Origin: Gemmatimonadota bacterium
Lineage (GTDB): Bacteria > Gemmatimonadota > Gemmatimonadetes > Palauibacterales > Palauibacteraceae
Assembly: GCA_022826685.1 (NCBI GenBank)
Contig: JAJDUL010000015.1
Span: forward strand, 1-64,000
DNA length: 64,000 nt
Direction of reading: 5' to 3'
The translations under genes were made by a program, and so were the position numbers. Below, piece by piece: positions 9,128 to 18,602 of this stretch; the first letter of the stretch is position 1; each line of letters opens with the position of its first letter. Under the pieces are notes generated by a model. The model was not told the origin of the DNA. It was given only the letters and a program-made list of their open reading frames with translations, and made no database searches.

Positions 9128-9558
9128 CCGCGCTCGGGATCCTCCCGCATCTCCAGGAGAACACCCTTCAGCGAGCGCGGATGCAGGAATGCGATGCGGG
9201 CGCCCCCGGCGCCGACGCGGATCCGCGGCGGTATGGCTTCCGCGCCCGCCGCTTCGGCGCCCGCGAGGGCCGCCTCGAGATCGTCGACGCGGACGCAGAC
9301 GTGGTGAATGCCGGGGCCGCGACGGTCGAGAAAGCGGGCGATGGGCGACTCCGGGGTCAGGGGAGCGAGCAACTCGATCCGCCCGGAGCCCTCGCCGAAG
9401 AAGGTGGCCCGAATGCCCTCGGAGGGAACGGTCTCCTCCCCGGACGGCGACTGGCCCAGGATGGCGGACCACTGCGGCACCGCTTCCTGAAGCGAGTTGA
9501 CCGCGATTCCCACGTGGTCGATAATGGGCGCGCCCGGAATGCGGTTGCCTTGGTTCAC
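9124..9558 (-). CDS. mce: Methylmalonyl-CoA epimerase
   Basis: Glyoxalase-fold (VOC) enzyme that interconverts (2S)- and (2R)-methylmalonyl-CoA, linking propionyl-CoA carboxylase to methylmalonyl-CoA mutase. The 144-residue chain shows the family start 'IIDHVGIAVNSLQEAVPQW', the metal-ligand pattern 'GPGIHHVCVRVDDLEAAL' and the end 'PRSLKGVLLEM'. GTG at 9558 is the most plausible start although no strong ribosome site is visible; longer in-frame sequence upstream looks non-coding. Carboxylase and mutase genes lie 31-37 kb away, so the pathway is split in this genome. Confidence 0.87.
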   Translation of the reverse strand: MNQGNRIPGAPIIDHVGIAVNSLQEAVPQWSAILGQSPSGEETVPSEGIRATFFGEGSGRIELLAPLTPESPIARFLDRRGPGIHHVCVRVDDLEAALAGAEAAGAEAIPPRIRVGAGGARIAFLHPRSLKGVLLEMREDPERG

Positions 9559-9735
9559 TGCGGCCGGAAATCCGTTGTAGTTCCTGAACGATGGAGAACG
9601 CGAACGGGGCGCCGGGGTACGACACCTCACCTGTGCCCGCGCGCGGGAACGTATTCCGGACCCGGCACCGGAGCCAGTGAAGAAGCGGTTTCTCCCGGTC
9701 GGGTGATCGGGGTGGCAGAGGAACAGGAGATTCGA

Positions 9736-10074
9736 ATGGCTGATGCTGCGAACGGAGGGCCCGTCGAGATCACGGATGCGAATTTCGCCGACGAGATCGA
9801 GGGCGCTGATGGTCTGGCGATGGTGGATTTCTGGGCGGCATGGTGCGGCCCGTGCCGGCTCGTCGCGCCGATCGTCGACGAACTCGCGCAGGAGTACGCG
9901 GGGCGCGTCACGGTCGGGAAACTCGATGTGGACGCGAACCCGCAGACCGCATTCCGCTTCAACGTGCGCTCGATCCCGAGCATCCTCTTCTTCAGGGATG
10001 GCGAGGTCGTGGACACCCTCGTGGGGGCGCACCCCAGGGATTCTCTCGAGAAGAAGATCCGCGAGCACGCCTGA
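9736..10074 (+). CDS. trxA: Thioredoxin
   Basis: Cytoplasmic dithiol-disulfide oxidoreductase of 112 residues with the WCGPC active site (Cys37, Cys40), the '[11 protein letters not shown]' strand, the conserved cis-proline loop ('RSIPSILFF') and '[11 protein letters not shown]'. AGGAG six bases before the ATG fixes the start. It is transcribed divergently from the epimerase and is followed by a strong GC hairpin that probably ends the transcript. Confidence 0.95.
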   Translation: MADAANGGPVEITDANFADEIEGADGLAMVDFWAAWCGPCRLVAPIVDELAQEYAGRVTVGKLDVDANPQTAFRFNVRSIPSILFFRDGEVVDTLVGAHPRDSLEKKIREHA

Positions 10075-10105
10075 GGAGCGGCGCCGCCACTGGCCACCCC
10101 CACTT

Positions 10106-10140
10106 CGCGCCCCCCGGCCCTGATGGCTCCGGGGGGCGCG
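10106..10140 (+). terminator. Strong GC hairpin after trxA
   Basis: A perfect 12-base inverted repeat (10106-10117 with 10129-10140) with an 11-base loop lies 31 bases after the thioredoxin stop. There is no U-tract, so it is either a Rho-assisted terminator or an mRNA-stabilising structure. Its loop contains an ATG in frame with rsmI, which argues against that ATG being the rsmI start. Confidence 0.55.
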
Positions 10141-10179
10141 GGCGCATCGGGCGGCGAACGGGAAACGAGGACGCGTGTC

Positions 10180-11025
10180 GTGACGGGAACGCTCTACGTG
10201 GTCGGCACGCCGATCGGCAATCTGGACGACATGCCGCGGCGTGCAGTCGGGATTCTGCGTTCGGTCGACGTCTGTTACGCGGAAGACACGCGGCGCTCGG
10301 GTACGCTGCTCGCGCGGCTGAAGGCGAACGTTCCGTTGCGGTCGCTGCACATGCACAACGAGCGCGCACGGGTGGAGGAGTTGCTCGCGGCCCTCGCCGG
10401 GGGAGCCTCCGCGGCGCTGGTGTCCGACGCGGGCACGCCGACCGTGTCCGACCCCGGCTGCCGGGCGGTCGCCGCCGCCCGCGAGGCGGGGCATGACGTG
10501 ATTGCCGTACCCGGTCCTTCCGCCGTGCTGGCGGCGCTCTCCGTGTCCGGATTTCCGGCGGACCGGTTTCACTTTCTCGGATTCGCGCCCCGGCGGGGCG
10601 GCGAACGCTCCGCCTGGATCGACGGGCTCCGGTCATGCATGGACACCGCGGTCGCCTTCGAGGCGCCGGGGCGGCTGGTCGCGCTCCTCGATGAGTTGGC
10701 GGAAGCGGGCCTGGGTGAGCGAGCGGCCGTCGTCTGTCGGGAACTGACGAAGCTGCACGAGGAGACCACGGCCGGATCCGTGCGCGAGTTGGCGGCGGCG
10801 TTCGCCACGCGCGAGGTCAGGGGCGAGGTGACGATCGTCTTCGGGGAGGGCGAGGCAGGCAACGAAGCGCCCGATCTGGCGGTCCTGATGGAAGAGGCGC
10901 GACATTGGTCGCGCGATGGCCTGCGGCGGCGCGAGATTGCCGACCGCCTGGCTGCGGAGTTCGGTCTGAGCCGGAACGAGGCCTACCGCGTGAGCTTGCA
11001 GGTTCAAGAGGCACCCTCGGAATGA
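10180..11025 (+). CDS. rsmI: 16S rRNA 2'-O-ribose C1402 methyltransferase RsmI
   Basis: SAM-dependent methyltransferase that 2'-O-methylates C1402 in the ribosomal P site. The tetrapyrrole-methylase fold is clear: '[14 protein letters not shown]' at the start, 'YAEDTRRS', '[14 protein letters not shown]' and '[18 protein letters not shown]'-like sequence. A C-terminal RsmI helical extension follows. About 281 residues from the GTG at 10180, which has GAGG nine bases upstream. An ATG at 10123 is in frame but sits in the loop of the trxA hairpin. The stop overlaps the next gene (ATGA). Confidence 0.92.
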   Translation: MTGTLYVVGTPIGNLDDMPRRAVGILRSVDVCYAEDTRRSGTLLARLKANVPLRSLHMHNERARVEELLAALAGGASAALVSDAGTPTVSDPGCRAVAAAREAGHDVIAVPGPSAVLAALSVSGFPADRFHFLGFAPRRGGERSAWIDGLRSCMDTAVAFEAPGRLVALLDELAEAGLGERAAVVCRELTKLHEETTAGSVRELAAAFATREVRGEVTIVFGEGEAGNEAPDLAVLMEEARHWSRDGLRRREIADRLAAEFGLSRNEAYRVSLQVQEAPSE

Positions 11026-14000
11026 GTGACGGATTCGGCTTCGAACGGCTGGCCGCCGCCTGCGCAGCGGCCCGGGCGCGCGTCGCCGGCACGGCGGCGG
11101 CTTCAGCCGTCACGCTGGGTGGAGCGTTGATCCTCGTCCTTTCCCTGCTCCCGGTCTCCGCCCGGGAAGGCCGTGGCTCTCTCGTTCCGCTCGTGCTCGC
11201 CCTCGTGCTGTGGGCCGGCCTCGCTGGGCTCGTGTGGATCGCCCGCCGCATCTGGCGCGTGCTGCATCCGCACGCGGTGGCGGAGGAGGCGGACGTTGCA
11301 GCGGGCCTGGGGGCCGGCGATGTGCGATCCGCGATCGAGCTGGAAGGGGCAGAGGCGGCGGCGGGCGCCGGATTGGCCGCCCTCCACCGCACGCGCGTAT
11401 CCGAGGCGCTGGGGAACGCCGCGTCGCGCGGGCTCCTGCCGGTCACCGGCCCGGGATGGAAGCGGCGCATTCGCCGTTCGGGTGCCGCCGTGGCGCTCAT
11501 GCTGCTCACGATCTCCGTCGCCGCGCTGCTGCGGCCGCAGCCTACGTTCTCCGCCGCTGCGGCGCTGGGCGCGCCGTGGCGCACTGCCTTTCCGGCACCG
11601 CTCCCGCCGCTCGGCGTGACCGGCGCGACCGGAGTGCCGCGCGGAGATGCGGCGGTCGTGTCCATCTCGGCCACGGGACGCGACCGGGTCGACCTGGTGT
11701 GGCGCGCGGCGGGCCGGGCGCCCGAACGGACACTGCTCGATGTATCGGCGGCCGGTTCGGCGGAGGGCCGCACCGCGCCGATCATCTCTCCCACGGAGGT
11801 GTGGGCCGAAGACGCGGAGGGCTTTTTCAGCGACACCCTTCGCGTTCGTCCGCTCGAGCCGCTGCTCGTCCAGGATCTCCAGCTCACCGTCGAGTTCCCG
11901 GCCTATCTCGGGCGCGGATCGGAGCGCTACCGCGGCCGGATTCCGCCGCTCGTGGCGCCGGAAGGCACGACGTTGCGGTTGAGCGGCGAGACGAACCTCC
12001 CGCTCGATGACGGGGCCCTCGCATGGGAGCCCGGCGACGGCGAGACCGGCGAGTCGGCAGCCCGAATCCCGCTCCAGATCGCGGGCTCGCAGTTCGCCGT
12101 TTCATGGGTGCCCGAGCGGACGGGCGCCTGGGCGTGGGACCTGCGGGCCGAGTCGTCGCTGGGCGCGCCCATCGCCCCGGACCCGATCCGGGTGCTCGTC
12201 GTCCCCGATCTCCAGCCGCGCATCCACCTCCTCTATCCCGCACCGGACACGACCCTGGGCTACGAGCGTGTGATGCCGGTCATCGTGGACATCGAGGACG
12301 ACATCGGCCTCCGCCGCGCCTTTGTTCGCAGCTGGCGCTCGGGGTTGGGCAGTGAGAACGCGGAGCGGCGGGAGGCGCTTTCCCCCGACCCTGCCGGGGC
12401 CGCGCGGGCCGTCTTCCGGCACCTGCTCGACCGCAGCGCGGAGTCCTTCCTTCCCGGGGACACGCTGTTCTACGTCTTCGAGGCCTTCGATGGACATCCG
12501 GCCAGGGGTCCCGCGCTTTCCGACGTTTTTCTGCTTCGCGTTCCGACGTTCACGGAGATTCGGGATCAGCGCGCGGATCAGACCGAGGCCCTGTCCGAGG
12601 CGGCGCAGGCCCTGGAGGAGAATCTGGAGGCGCTGGCCGAGGCGGCGGCCGACGCGGCGCGGCAGACGGATGCGGAGGGCGACGACAGCGAGGACGTTCG
12701 GTTCGAGGCGACGGAAGAGGCGCGGAGCGTACTCGATGAAGCGCAACGGTCGGAGGAGGAGCTCGAGGGGGTCGAGGAGCAGCTCCAGGCGCTTCAGGAG
12801 GAACTCGAAGCCTCGCCGCTCTCCGACCCGGCGCTGCAGGAGCAGTTGCGGCGCCTGGCCGAGCGTTACGAGGAACTGTCAGAGAGCGGACTCGAGGAGC
12901 AGATCGAGGCGCTCGCGGAAGCGTTGCGGGAACTGGATCCGGAAGCGGTCCGGGAAGCGCTCGAACAGCTCGCCGGGGACTACGAAAATCTGCGGGAGCA
13001 GGTCGACCAGACGCTCGGCATGCTCGAGCAGGCTGCGCTCGAACAGGCGATGAAATCGGCACAGGCCAACGCGGACGAGCTCGCGCAGGAGCAGAGGGAC
13101 GTGGCCGGGGAGACGGATTCCGAGGCGTTCCAGGAAGGCCAGGAGGCGCTCGTCGAACAGGCCGAGGCGCTGGCGGAACGCCTGGCGGAGCTGGAGGCGG
13201 AACTTGCGGCGGCGGACCGGGAGGCGGCCGCGGATTCCGCCCAGGCCGCCGGTGAGCGCACGCAGGAGGCCCTGGGGAAGATGGTCGACGCGCAGAGCGG
13301 AGCCGAGCAGTCCCAATCGGGGGCGCCGGGCGAGGTCGGCGAATCGGAGCGGCAGGCGGCGGAGGAGGCTGCGGAGGCGCTCGAACAGGCGGCGGGCGCC
13401 CTCGGCTCCGCGCAGCAGGAGATGAGCGGGGAGCAGGGAGAGGCTGCCGTCGAGTCGCTGGCGCGCGCGCGCAGCGAAGCGCTCGCGCTTTCGGAGGAGG
13501 AGGGCCGCCTTTCGGAGGCGACACGCGGCGAGAATGCGGCGGATCCGGCATCCTGGCGTGCGCGGCAGGGCGCCGTGCGTCAGGGGTTGGAGAACCTGGT
13601 CGAGAGACTCTCGGAGGCCGGAAACGAGGCCGCCATGCTGGACCAGCGTACGGGAGCGGCGGCGGGCGAGGCGGCGGAACGCATGGATCAGCTGCTCGAC
13701 CGGCTAGCAGGCGATGGCGCGCGGCGTCTCCCGTCCCGGGCGGAGGTCGAGGGCATCCAGGAGTCGCTGAACTCGCTGGCCCGACATCTCCTGGCGAGCG
13801 AGGAAGCGGCGCGAGCGGCCGGACAGGAGTCCGCCGGCCAGGACGCGGCGGAGCAGATGAACCAGCTCGCGCAGCAGCAGCAGGCCGTGACGCAGGAGAC
13901 GAGTTCGCTGCTCATGCCCGGCCCGCGGCCGTCGGGAGAGGAGCGGCGGCGCGAGGAGATCGCGCGGCGGCAGGAGGAGGTCGCCGAAGAACTCGGCGAG

Positions 14001-14387
14001 CTGGAAGACCCCGAGGGCGATCTCCTGGGACGTCCCGAAGAACTGGCGGAGGAGGCGGCCGAACTCGCGCAGCAGCTCGAGTTGGAGGGACCCACGCAGG
14101 AGACGCTTGAACGACAGCGGCAACTCTTCCGGCGCATGCTCGACGCCGGGCGTTCCCTGGAGGACGAGGATCTCGACCCCAACGAACGGGAGTCGCGCGA
14201 AGCCACGGCCCCGCCGGGGGTTCCACCGCCGATCGATCCGGAGCTGCTGCGGGGACGCCGCTACCCGGCGCCCTCGGAGGCTCTGCTCCGGGAGCTGCCG
14301 CTCTTCTATCGGTCGCTGATCTTCGAGTACTTCGACCGGCTGAACCGGGTGCCCCCGGCAGGCGCCGAGGCCCGGCGGGAGCCCTGA
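11022..14387 (+). CDS. DUF4175-like membrane protein with long coiled coil
   Basis: Very large protein (1121 residues) of unknown function. Transmembrane segments lie near residues 24-45, 53-74 and 155-174. A strand-rich, probably periplasmic region of about 330 residues follows. From about residue 510 to 1040 the chain is extremely rich in Glu, Gln and Ala with heptad-like spacing, predicting a very long coiled coil. The C-terminal tail carries an 'LPLFYRSLIFEYFDRL' segment. The arrangement resembles DUF4175 proteins, which lack an assigned function. It overlaps rsmI by ATGA and is followed after one base by the repeat-protein gene, so the two are coupled. Confidence 0.8.
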   Translation: MSDGFGFERLAAACAAARARVAGTAAASAVTLGGALILVLSLLPVSAREGRGSLVPLVLALVLWAGLAGLVWIARRIWRVLHPHAVAEEADVAAGLGAGDVRSAIELEGAEAAAGAGLAALHRTRVSEALGNAASRGLLPVTGPGWKRRIRRSGAAVALMLLTISVAALLRPQPTFSAAAALGAPWRTAFPAPLPPLGVTGATGVPRGDAAVVSISATGRDRVDLVWRAAGRAPERTLLDVSAAGSAEGRTAPIISPTEVWAEDAEGFFSDTLRVRPLEPLLVQDLQLTVEFPAYLGRGSERYRGRIPPLVAPEGTTLRLSGETNLPLDDGALAWEPGDGETGESAARIPLQIAGSQFAVSWVPERTGAWAWDLRAESSLGAPIAPDPIRVLVVPDLQPRIHLLYPAPDTTLGYERVMPVIVDIEDDIGLRRAFVRSWRSGLGSENAERREALSPDPAGAARAVFRHLLDRSAESFLPGDTLFYVFEAFDGHPARGPALSDVFLLRVPTFTEIRDQRADQTEALSEAAQALEENLEALAEAAADAARQTDAEGDDSEDVRFEATEEARSVLDEAQRSEEELEGVEEQLQALQEELEASPLSDPALQEQLRRLAERYEELSESGLEEQIEALAEALRELDPEAVREALEQLAGDYENLREQVDQTLGMLEQAALEQAMKSAQANADELAQEQRDVAGETDSEAFQEGQEALVEQAEALAERLAELEAELAAADREAAADSAQAAGERTQEALGKMVDAQSGAEQSQSGAPGEVGESERQAAEEAAEALEQAAGALGSAQQEMSGEQGEAAVESLARARSEALALSEEEGRLSEATRGENAADPASWRARQGAVRQGLENLVERLSEAGNEAAMLDQRTGAAAGEAAERMDQLLDRLAGDGARRLPSRAEVEGIQESLNSLARHLLASEEAARAAGQESAGQDAAEQMNQLAQQQQAVTQETSSLLMPGPRPSGEERRREEIARRQEEVAEELGELEDPEGDLLGRPEELAEEAAELAQQLELEGPTQETLERQRQLFRRMLDAGRSLEDEDLDPNERESREATAPPGVPPPIDPELLRGRRYPAPSEALLRELPLFYRSLIFEYFDRLNRVPPAGAEARREP

Positions 14388-14388
14388 C

Positions 14389-16212
14389 GTGAGCCGTCCC
14401 CGATTCCCGTTCCCCCACGGCAGGATCCCCGGCGCCATGAGGATGGCTGCGCTTCTTGCAGCGGCTTGCGGCGCCCAGCTGCCGGCGGGCTCCGAGGTGG
14501 CCGGTCAGGCATCTGCGGCCTCGGAGCAGCGCACGGTCTCGCGTGCGGAGCGCCTTCGCGCGAGCGGGCGGACCTCGGAAGCCGCATCCGCCCTGCGTGA
14601 GCACCTCGATCGGGCGCCCGCATCGGAGCGTGCGCTCGCGTTGCTCGGCGAACTGACCCTGCAGTCGGGTGAGTCCGCCGGGCTCGTCCCGTACGCCGAA
14701 GCCGCCGTTGCCGCGGCGCCTGACGGGGAGATCGCCCGGTTGTGGTGGGTGCGGGGGCTGACCGGCGCGGGGATGCTCGATTCGGCCCTCGTAGTGAGCG
14801 ACCGCTGGCTCGAGGAGGCCCCTCAACTCTCCGCGGCGCGGCTGGCCCGCGCCGACGTCCAGCTCGCGGCGGGGGATTCGGCGGGGGCGATCCGGACCCT
14901 CGACGACGCGGCAAACCCTGGCAGGGAACTCCTCTCGCGCTTCGCCGACCTTCTCCTCGTGGTCGGAGACGATGATCGCCTGACCGCGGCCTGGGTCGGG
15001 CTACTCGCCCTCGCGCCGCCGGCGACGGACGAGGTCGAAGCGGGCCTCCTGGCGACCGGGGCCGAGGGGTCCGGCACCCGTGCGGCCTCCTTCGAGCGGT
15101 TGCGCGCGCGACTGGCCGATCGGCGGGACGGGGCGTCCCGGGCGGGCGCCATCCTCGCGCTGCGGTTGGGGCGCGCGGCGGCCGGGCGAGCGCTGGTCGA
15201 GGCGGCGCCGACGCCGGACGACACTGAAGCCGCCTCGTTCCTGCGCGAGTACGTGCGCGAAGCGGAGGCTGCGGCGCTTCCCGCCGAGGTCGCCTGGGCC
15301 GCGCGGCGGCTCGTCGATCTGAGCGCGCGATCCGTGGACCGTCTGCGCTGGCTCGCGCTCTCCGGCGACCAGGCGCTGGCCGCGGGGGATACCGCGTCGG
15401 CTCGGCGGGTGCTGGAGGAACTGATGCGGGAGAGCACCCCCGGCGATGGTCCCCACCAACTGGCGTCGCGCCGCCTGTTCGGGCTTCTCGCGGCCAACCC
15501 CGCTTCGCTCGATGACGCGGCCTCGGTGCTCGACCGTTACGTGAGGCAGTATCCGGACTCCGCGACGGCCGAGGCCGGGATGCGGGGGGAGCTCGCGCTC
15601 GGCCACGCCCGGTCTGGCGATCTCGACACGGCTGAGGCGTTGGTGGCGGACGCGCGGGAACGGATTCGCGTCGCCTCGTCGGGGCGGCTCGACGCCGCGG
15701 CGGCGCGGCTGGCGCTGTACGCGGGCCGGCCCGATTCCGCGCGGGAGCGCGCGAGCCGGAGCGTCCGCGAGGCAGAGATCGGAGCCGCCGAACGCACGCG
15801 CCGCCTCCAACTGCTGACTCTGGTACAGGCGGCGGACACGGCGGAGGTCCGCATCGTGGGCGCCGCCGCGCTCGGCCTCCTCGTCTCGCCCGAGGCGTTC
15901 GACCCCGGTCCGGCGCTTCGCGACCTGGCCGGCCGGCCGGCATCGAGCGGCCGATCCGTTGTTCTGAGCTTCCTCGCGGACGCGGCCGCCGCGGCCGGGC
16001 AGGCCCGCATCGCCGGCGCCCTGCGGCGGCAGATCGTCCTTCAGCACCCGGGTAGCCCCGAGGCCCCCGCAGCTCTCCTGGATCTCGCACGCGCGTCGGC
16101 TCCCGCCGACGCCGCTTCCTGGCTCGAACAACTGATCGTGGGGTATCCGCGGAGCGCCCTGGCGCCGGTCGCGCGCCGCATGCTCGCCGAACTTGATGGA
16201 GGAGGCCGATGA
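14389..16212 (+). CDS. Exported helical-repeat (TPR-like) protein
   Basis: The 607-residue product begins with a likely signal sequence (hydrophobic stretch ending 'LLAAACGAQ', possibly a lipobox). It continues as Ala-, Arg- and Leu-rich helical pairs that look like degenerate tetratricopeptide repeats, for example 'AERLRASGRTSEAASALREHLDRAP' and 'LARADVQLAAGDSAGAIRTLDDA' in shorter form. No catalytic motif is visible. GTG at 14389 follows the preceding stop by one base. Its position suggests a scaffold for the large coiled-coil protein and the exported protein that follows. Function unknown. Confidence 0.75.
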   Translation: MSRPRFPFPHGRIPGAMRMAALLAAACGAQLPAGSEVAGQASAASEQRTVSRAERLRASGRTSEAASALREHLDRAPASERALALLGELTLQSGESAGLVPYAEAAVAAAPDGEIARLWWVRGLTGAGMLDSALVVSDRWLEEAPQLSAARLARADVQLAAGDSAGAIRTLDDAANPGRELLSRFADLLLVVGDDDRLTAAWVGLLALAPPATDEVEAGLLATGAEGSGTRAASFERLRARLADRRDGASRAGAILALRLGRAAAGRALVEAAPTPDDTEAASFLREYVREAEAAALPAEVAWAARRLVDLSARSVDRLRWLALSGDQALAAGDTASARRVLEELMRESTPGDGPHQLASRRLFGLLAANPASLDDAASVLDRYVRQYPDSATAEAGMRGELALGHARSGDLDTAEALVADARERIRVASSGRLDAAAARLALYAGRPDSARERASRSVREAEIGAAERTRRLQLLTLVQAADTAEVRIVGAAALGLLVSPEAFDPGPALRDLAGRPASSGRSVVLSFLADAAAAAGQARIAGALRRQIVLQHPGSPEAPAALLDLARASAPADAASWLEQLIVGYPRSALAPVARRMLAELDGGGR

Positions 16213-17504
16213 AGGCCGAGACGAAACGATGCCGGGTTCGGTGCCGCCTCGCGCGCCGCTTCCTGCTGGCAGGCCTCGCCTCGCTCGCGGGCGCCTCGGG
16301 GCTCGGAGCGCAACTTCTCGTCCCCATGGACCGCGAACAGGAGAACCACCTCAAGGCCTACGGGTACGTGTTCGGCGCGCTCTCGGCGGGCCAGTCGGCC
16401 GAATGGCTCCTGAATTACCGCTCCGGGTCCTTTCTCGTGTCGGACGCACCGTCCAACCGTCGGCGAGCCGCGCTCATGGGTGTGACCGTGGAGACGCTCG
16501 ACGGTTCCGACGTGGCGAGGATCCGCCGCGAGATCGAGACGCAGAACATGGAAACCGTGCCCCTGGAGAAGGCGCCCACGATCGCGGTCTACACGCCGCC
16601 CAACAGCTCGCCGTGGGACGATGCCGTGACGATGGCGCTCGAATACGCCGAGATCCCCTACGAGCAGATCTGGGACCGGGAGGTGCTCTCGGAGGAACTC
16701 GAGAACTTCGACTGGCTGCACCTGCATCACGAGGACTTTACGGGGCAATATTCGAAGTTCTATCTCACCTATGCTTCCGCGGCCTGGCTGCAGGAGGAAG
16801 TCGCGCGCAACGAGGCGATCGCGCGCGAGCTCGGGTATCCGAACGTTCCGGCCCTGAAGAAGGCCGTCGCGGCCCGGCTCCGGAGCTACATCGAGGGCGG
16901 CGGTTTCCTGTTTGCGATGTGCACGGCGACGGAAACGCTGGAACTCGCACTGGCCGCGGCGGGGACCGACATCGCCGCCTCCTTCGCGGACGGATCGCCT
17001 CCCGATGCGGCGGCGAGCGAGAAGCTCCAATGGCCGAACGCCCTCGCCTTCCGCGATGCCGTCCTCGTGACCGACCCCACGCTCAGCGCCTTCAGCGATA
17101 TCGACGGGCACCAGGTGAACACTCCGTGGAGGGTCGATCTCGGCAGCTTCTCGCTGTTCGACTTCAGCGCAAAGTTCGATCCCGTTCCGGCCATGCTGAC
17201 CCAGAACCATCGGCGCGTGCTGCCCGACTTCTACGGCCTCACGACCACGTTTCGCAGGGAACGTCTCCAGCCGGGCGTCACGGTGCTCGCGGAGGAGGAT
17301 GCGCGAGGACGCGTGAAGTACCTCCACGGGAACTTCGGCGAGGGCACCTTCACGTACCTCGGTGGACACGACCCGGAAGACCCTCGCCACCTCATCGGCG
17401 ACGCCCCGACGGATCTGGACCTCCATCGGCATTCCGCCGGCTATCGGCTGATCCTCAACAATGTCCTCTTCCCGGCCGCGAAGAAGAAGAAGCTGATCAC
17501 ATGA
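16209..17504 (+). CDS. Exported GATase/ThuA-like protein of unknown function
   Basis: A 431-residue protein with a signal peptide (basic start, hydrophobic core, 'LGAQ' cleavage region near residue 37). The body has features of the class-I glutamine-amidotransferase/ThuA fold: 'TIAVYTPPNSSPWDDAV', 'FDWLHLHHEDFTGQ', 'LRSYIEGGGFLFAMCTATE', and 'YLHGNFGEGTFTYLGGHDPE'. The Cys in 'AMCTATE' sits where such folds place a nucleophile, but the fold is inferred. From memory, similar proteins are sometimes auto-named asparagine synthetase B, yet no AsnB domain is present. ATG overlaps the upstream stop and has GGAGG just before it. Confidence 0.75.
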   Translation: MKAETKRCRVRCRLARRFLLAGLASLAGASGLGAQLLVPMDREQENHLKAYGYVFGALSAGQSAEWLLNYRSGSFLVSDAPSNRRRAALMGVTVETLDGSDVARIRREIETQNMETVPLEKAPTIAVYTPPNSSPWDDAVTMALEYAEIPYEQIWDREVLSEELENFDWLHLHHEDFTGQYSKFYLTYASAAWLQEEVARNEAIARELGYPNVPALKKAVAARLRSYIEGGGFLFAMCTATETLELALAAAGTDIAASFADGSPPDAAASEKLQWPNALAFRDAVLVTDPTLSAFSDIDGHQVNTPWRVDLGSFSLFDFSAKFDPVPAMLTQNHRRVLPDFYGLTTTFRRERLQPGVTVLAEEDARGRVKYLHGNFGEGTFTYLGGHDPEDPRHLIGDAPTDLDLHRHSAGYRLILNNVLFPAAKKKKLIT

Positions 17505-17534
17505 GGGTTCCGCCCCGGGCGGCCGGCCGGTCCG

Positions 17535-18470
17535 ATGGCCACCACACCAGGCCCGGGACTTCGGCCGGCGAGTAGATCGGTGCCTTCCACTCGACCCGAG
17601 GGGTTCGCGGACCGGCGACGCGAACGGGAGCGTTCCGGGCGTCGGACGCTGGCGATGGGACTCCTCGCCTCGGTGCTCCTGCACATCCTGCTCCTGATCA
17701 CCGTGGGGGGCGTCCGGGTCGATTCTCTTCCTTTCACGCTCCCGCCGATCGAAACCGTGCCCGCGCCCGACGCCCTCGTCGTCGTCGAAATCGCGCCCAC
17801 GCTGCCCGAGGACCTTCCGGAGGATCCCCGGCCCGAACCGGTGCCGCCCGAGGAGGAGCTCCCTCAGGTCGAACCCGAGCCGGAGGAGGAAGAGGAAGAG
17901 GCGGAGGAGGAGGAGGAAGAAGCGGTGGAGGAGGGAGATCCGATCCAGGGAGCACCGGGCCTGATCGTCACCGGTCCGCCGACGGCTCCGGAAGGGCCCC
18001 GGGGCCGGACCAACGCCTCGCGGCTCCGACTCCGCTTCAGCGACAGGCGGCTGTGGTTCGACCCGCAGTCCCCCCGGCTCATCGGCGAACGGCTGGTCCA
18101 GTTCGCCCGGGCGGACAGCGCGGTCCGGGCGATTCTGCGCGATTGGCTCGACAGCCTCCAACTGGAGGATGATATCCGCCGTCGCGCGCGCGATTGGACC
18201 TTCGAACGGGACGGCGAACGGTGGGGGTTCTCCGAGCAGGGGATCCATCTCGGCGACGTCACCATCCCCATACCCATCGGGTTCGCTCCCACCGGGCCGC
18301 AGAGGCGGGCTTACGAACAGGCGATCCGCGACCTGACGGCCATCCAGATCCAGAACCTTCGGGACGATGTGGAAGCTGCGGCCGCGGAGGCACGGGCCCG
18401 CATGCGTGAGCGCTCCGAAGAGGAGGTCCGCCGGCGCGGTGACACACTCCGCGTCCGCGGACCCCCGTAA
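17535..18470 (+). CDS. TonB-like membrane-anchored protein
   Basis: The 311-residue product has a basic cytoplasmic start, then one transmembrane segment containing S-x-x-x-H (Ser46, His50 in 'ASVLLHILLL'), the motif TonB uses to couple to ExbB-ExbD. A Pro/Glu-rich spacer (about residues 85-135) with long runs of Glu follows, then a charged C-terminal domain of about 150 residues that does not resemble a TonB C-terminal domain. No ribosome site is obvious at the ATG. It may transmit proton-motive force to an envelope partner encoded next door. That is inference; no exbB or exbD is in the window. Confidence 0.7.
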   Translation: MATTPGPGLRPASRSVPSTRPEGFADRRRERERSGRRTLAMGLLASVLLHILLLITVGGVRVDSLPFTLPPIETVPAPDALVVVEIAPTLPEDLPEDPRPEPVPPEEELPQVEPEPEEEEEEAEEEEEEAVEEGDPIQGAPGLIVTGPPTAPEGPRGRTNASRLRLRFSDRRLWFDPQSPRLIGERLVQFARADSAVRAILRDWLDSLQLEDDIRRRARDWTFERDGERWGFSEQGIHLGDVTIPIPIGFAPTGPQRRAYEQAIRDLTAIQIQNLRDDVEAAAAEARARMRERSEEEVRRRGDTLRVRGPP

Positions 18471-18488
18471 CGTCGCCGCGCCGCGTGG

Positions 18489-18517
18489 TTCCGAACGTGC
18501 GGCGCCTCCGTTAGACT
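18489..18517 (+). promoter_or_regulatory. Possible promoter of valS
   Basis: TTCCGA (18489-18494) and TAGACT (18512-18517) are separated by 17 bases. The -10 fits the TA-N3-T form of the stronger promoters in this window; the -35 is weak. It predicts a leader of about 80 bases before the valS TTG start. Confidence 0.4.
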
Positions 18518-18602
18518 GAGCCGCAGCCTGGACGCCGGGGGCTCTCCCCGTCGCACCGATGGTTCTCCCGACCACGCAAACCCGTCAGTCAGGAGCCGCC
18601 CC

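Noticed and set aside
10123-10179. ATG at 10123 as the rsmI start
   Set aside because: It lies in the loop of a strong hairpin after trxA and adds residues unlike the family; GTG 10180 is preferred.
16041-18575. 844-codon minus-strand open frame
   Set aside because: Antisense shadow across three coupled plus-strand genes, with no coherent domain or ribosome site.
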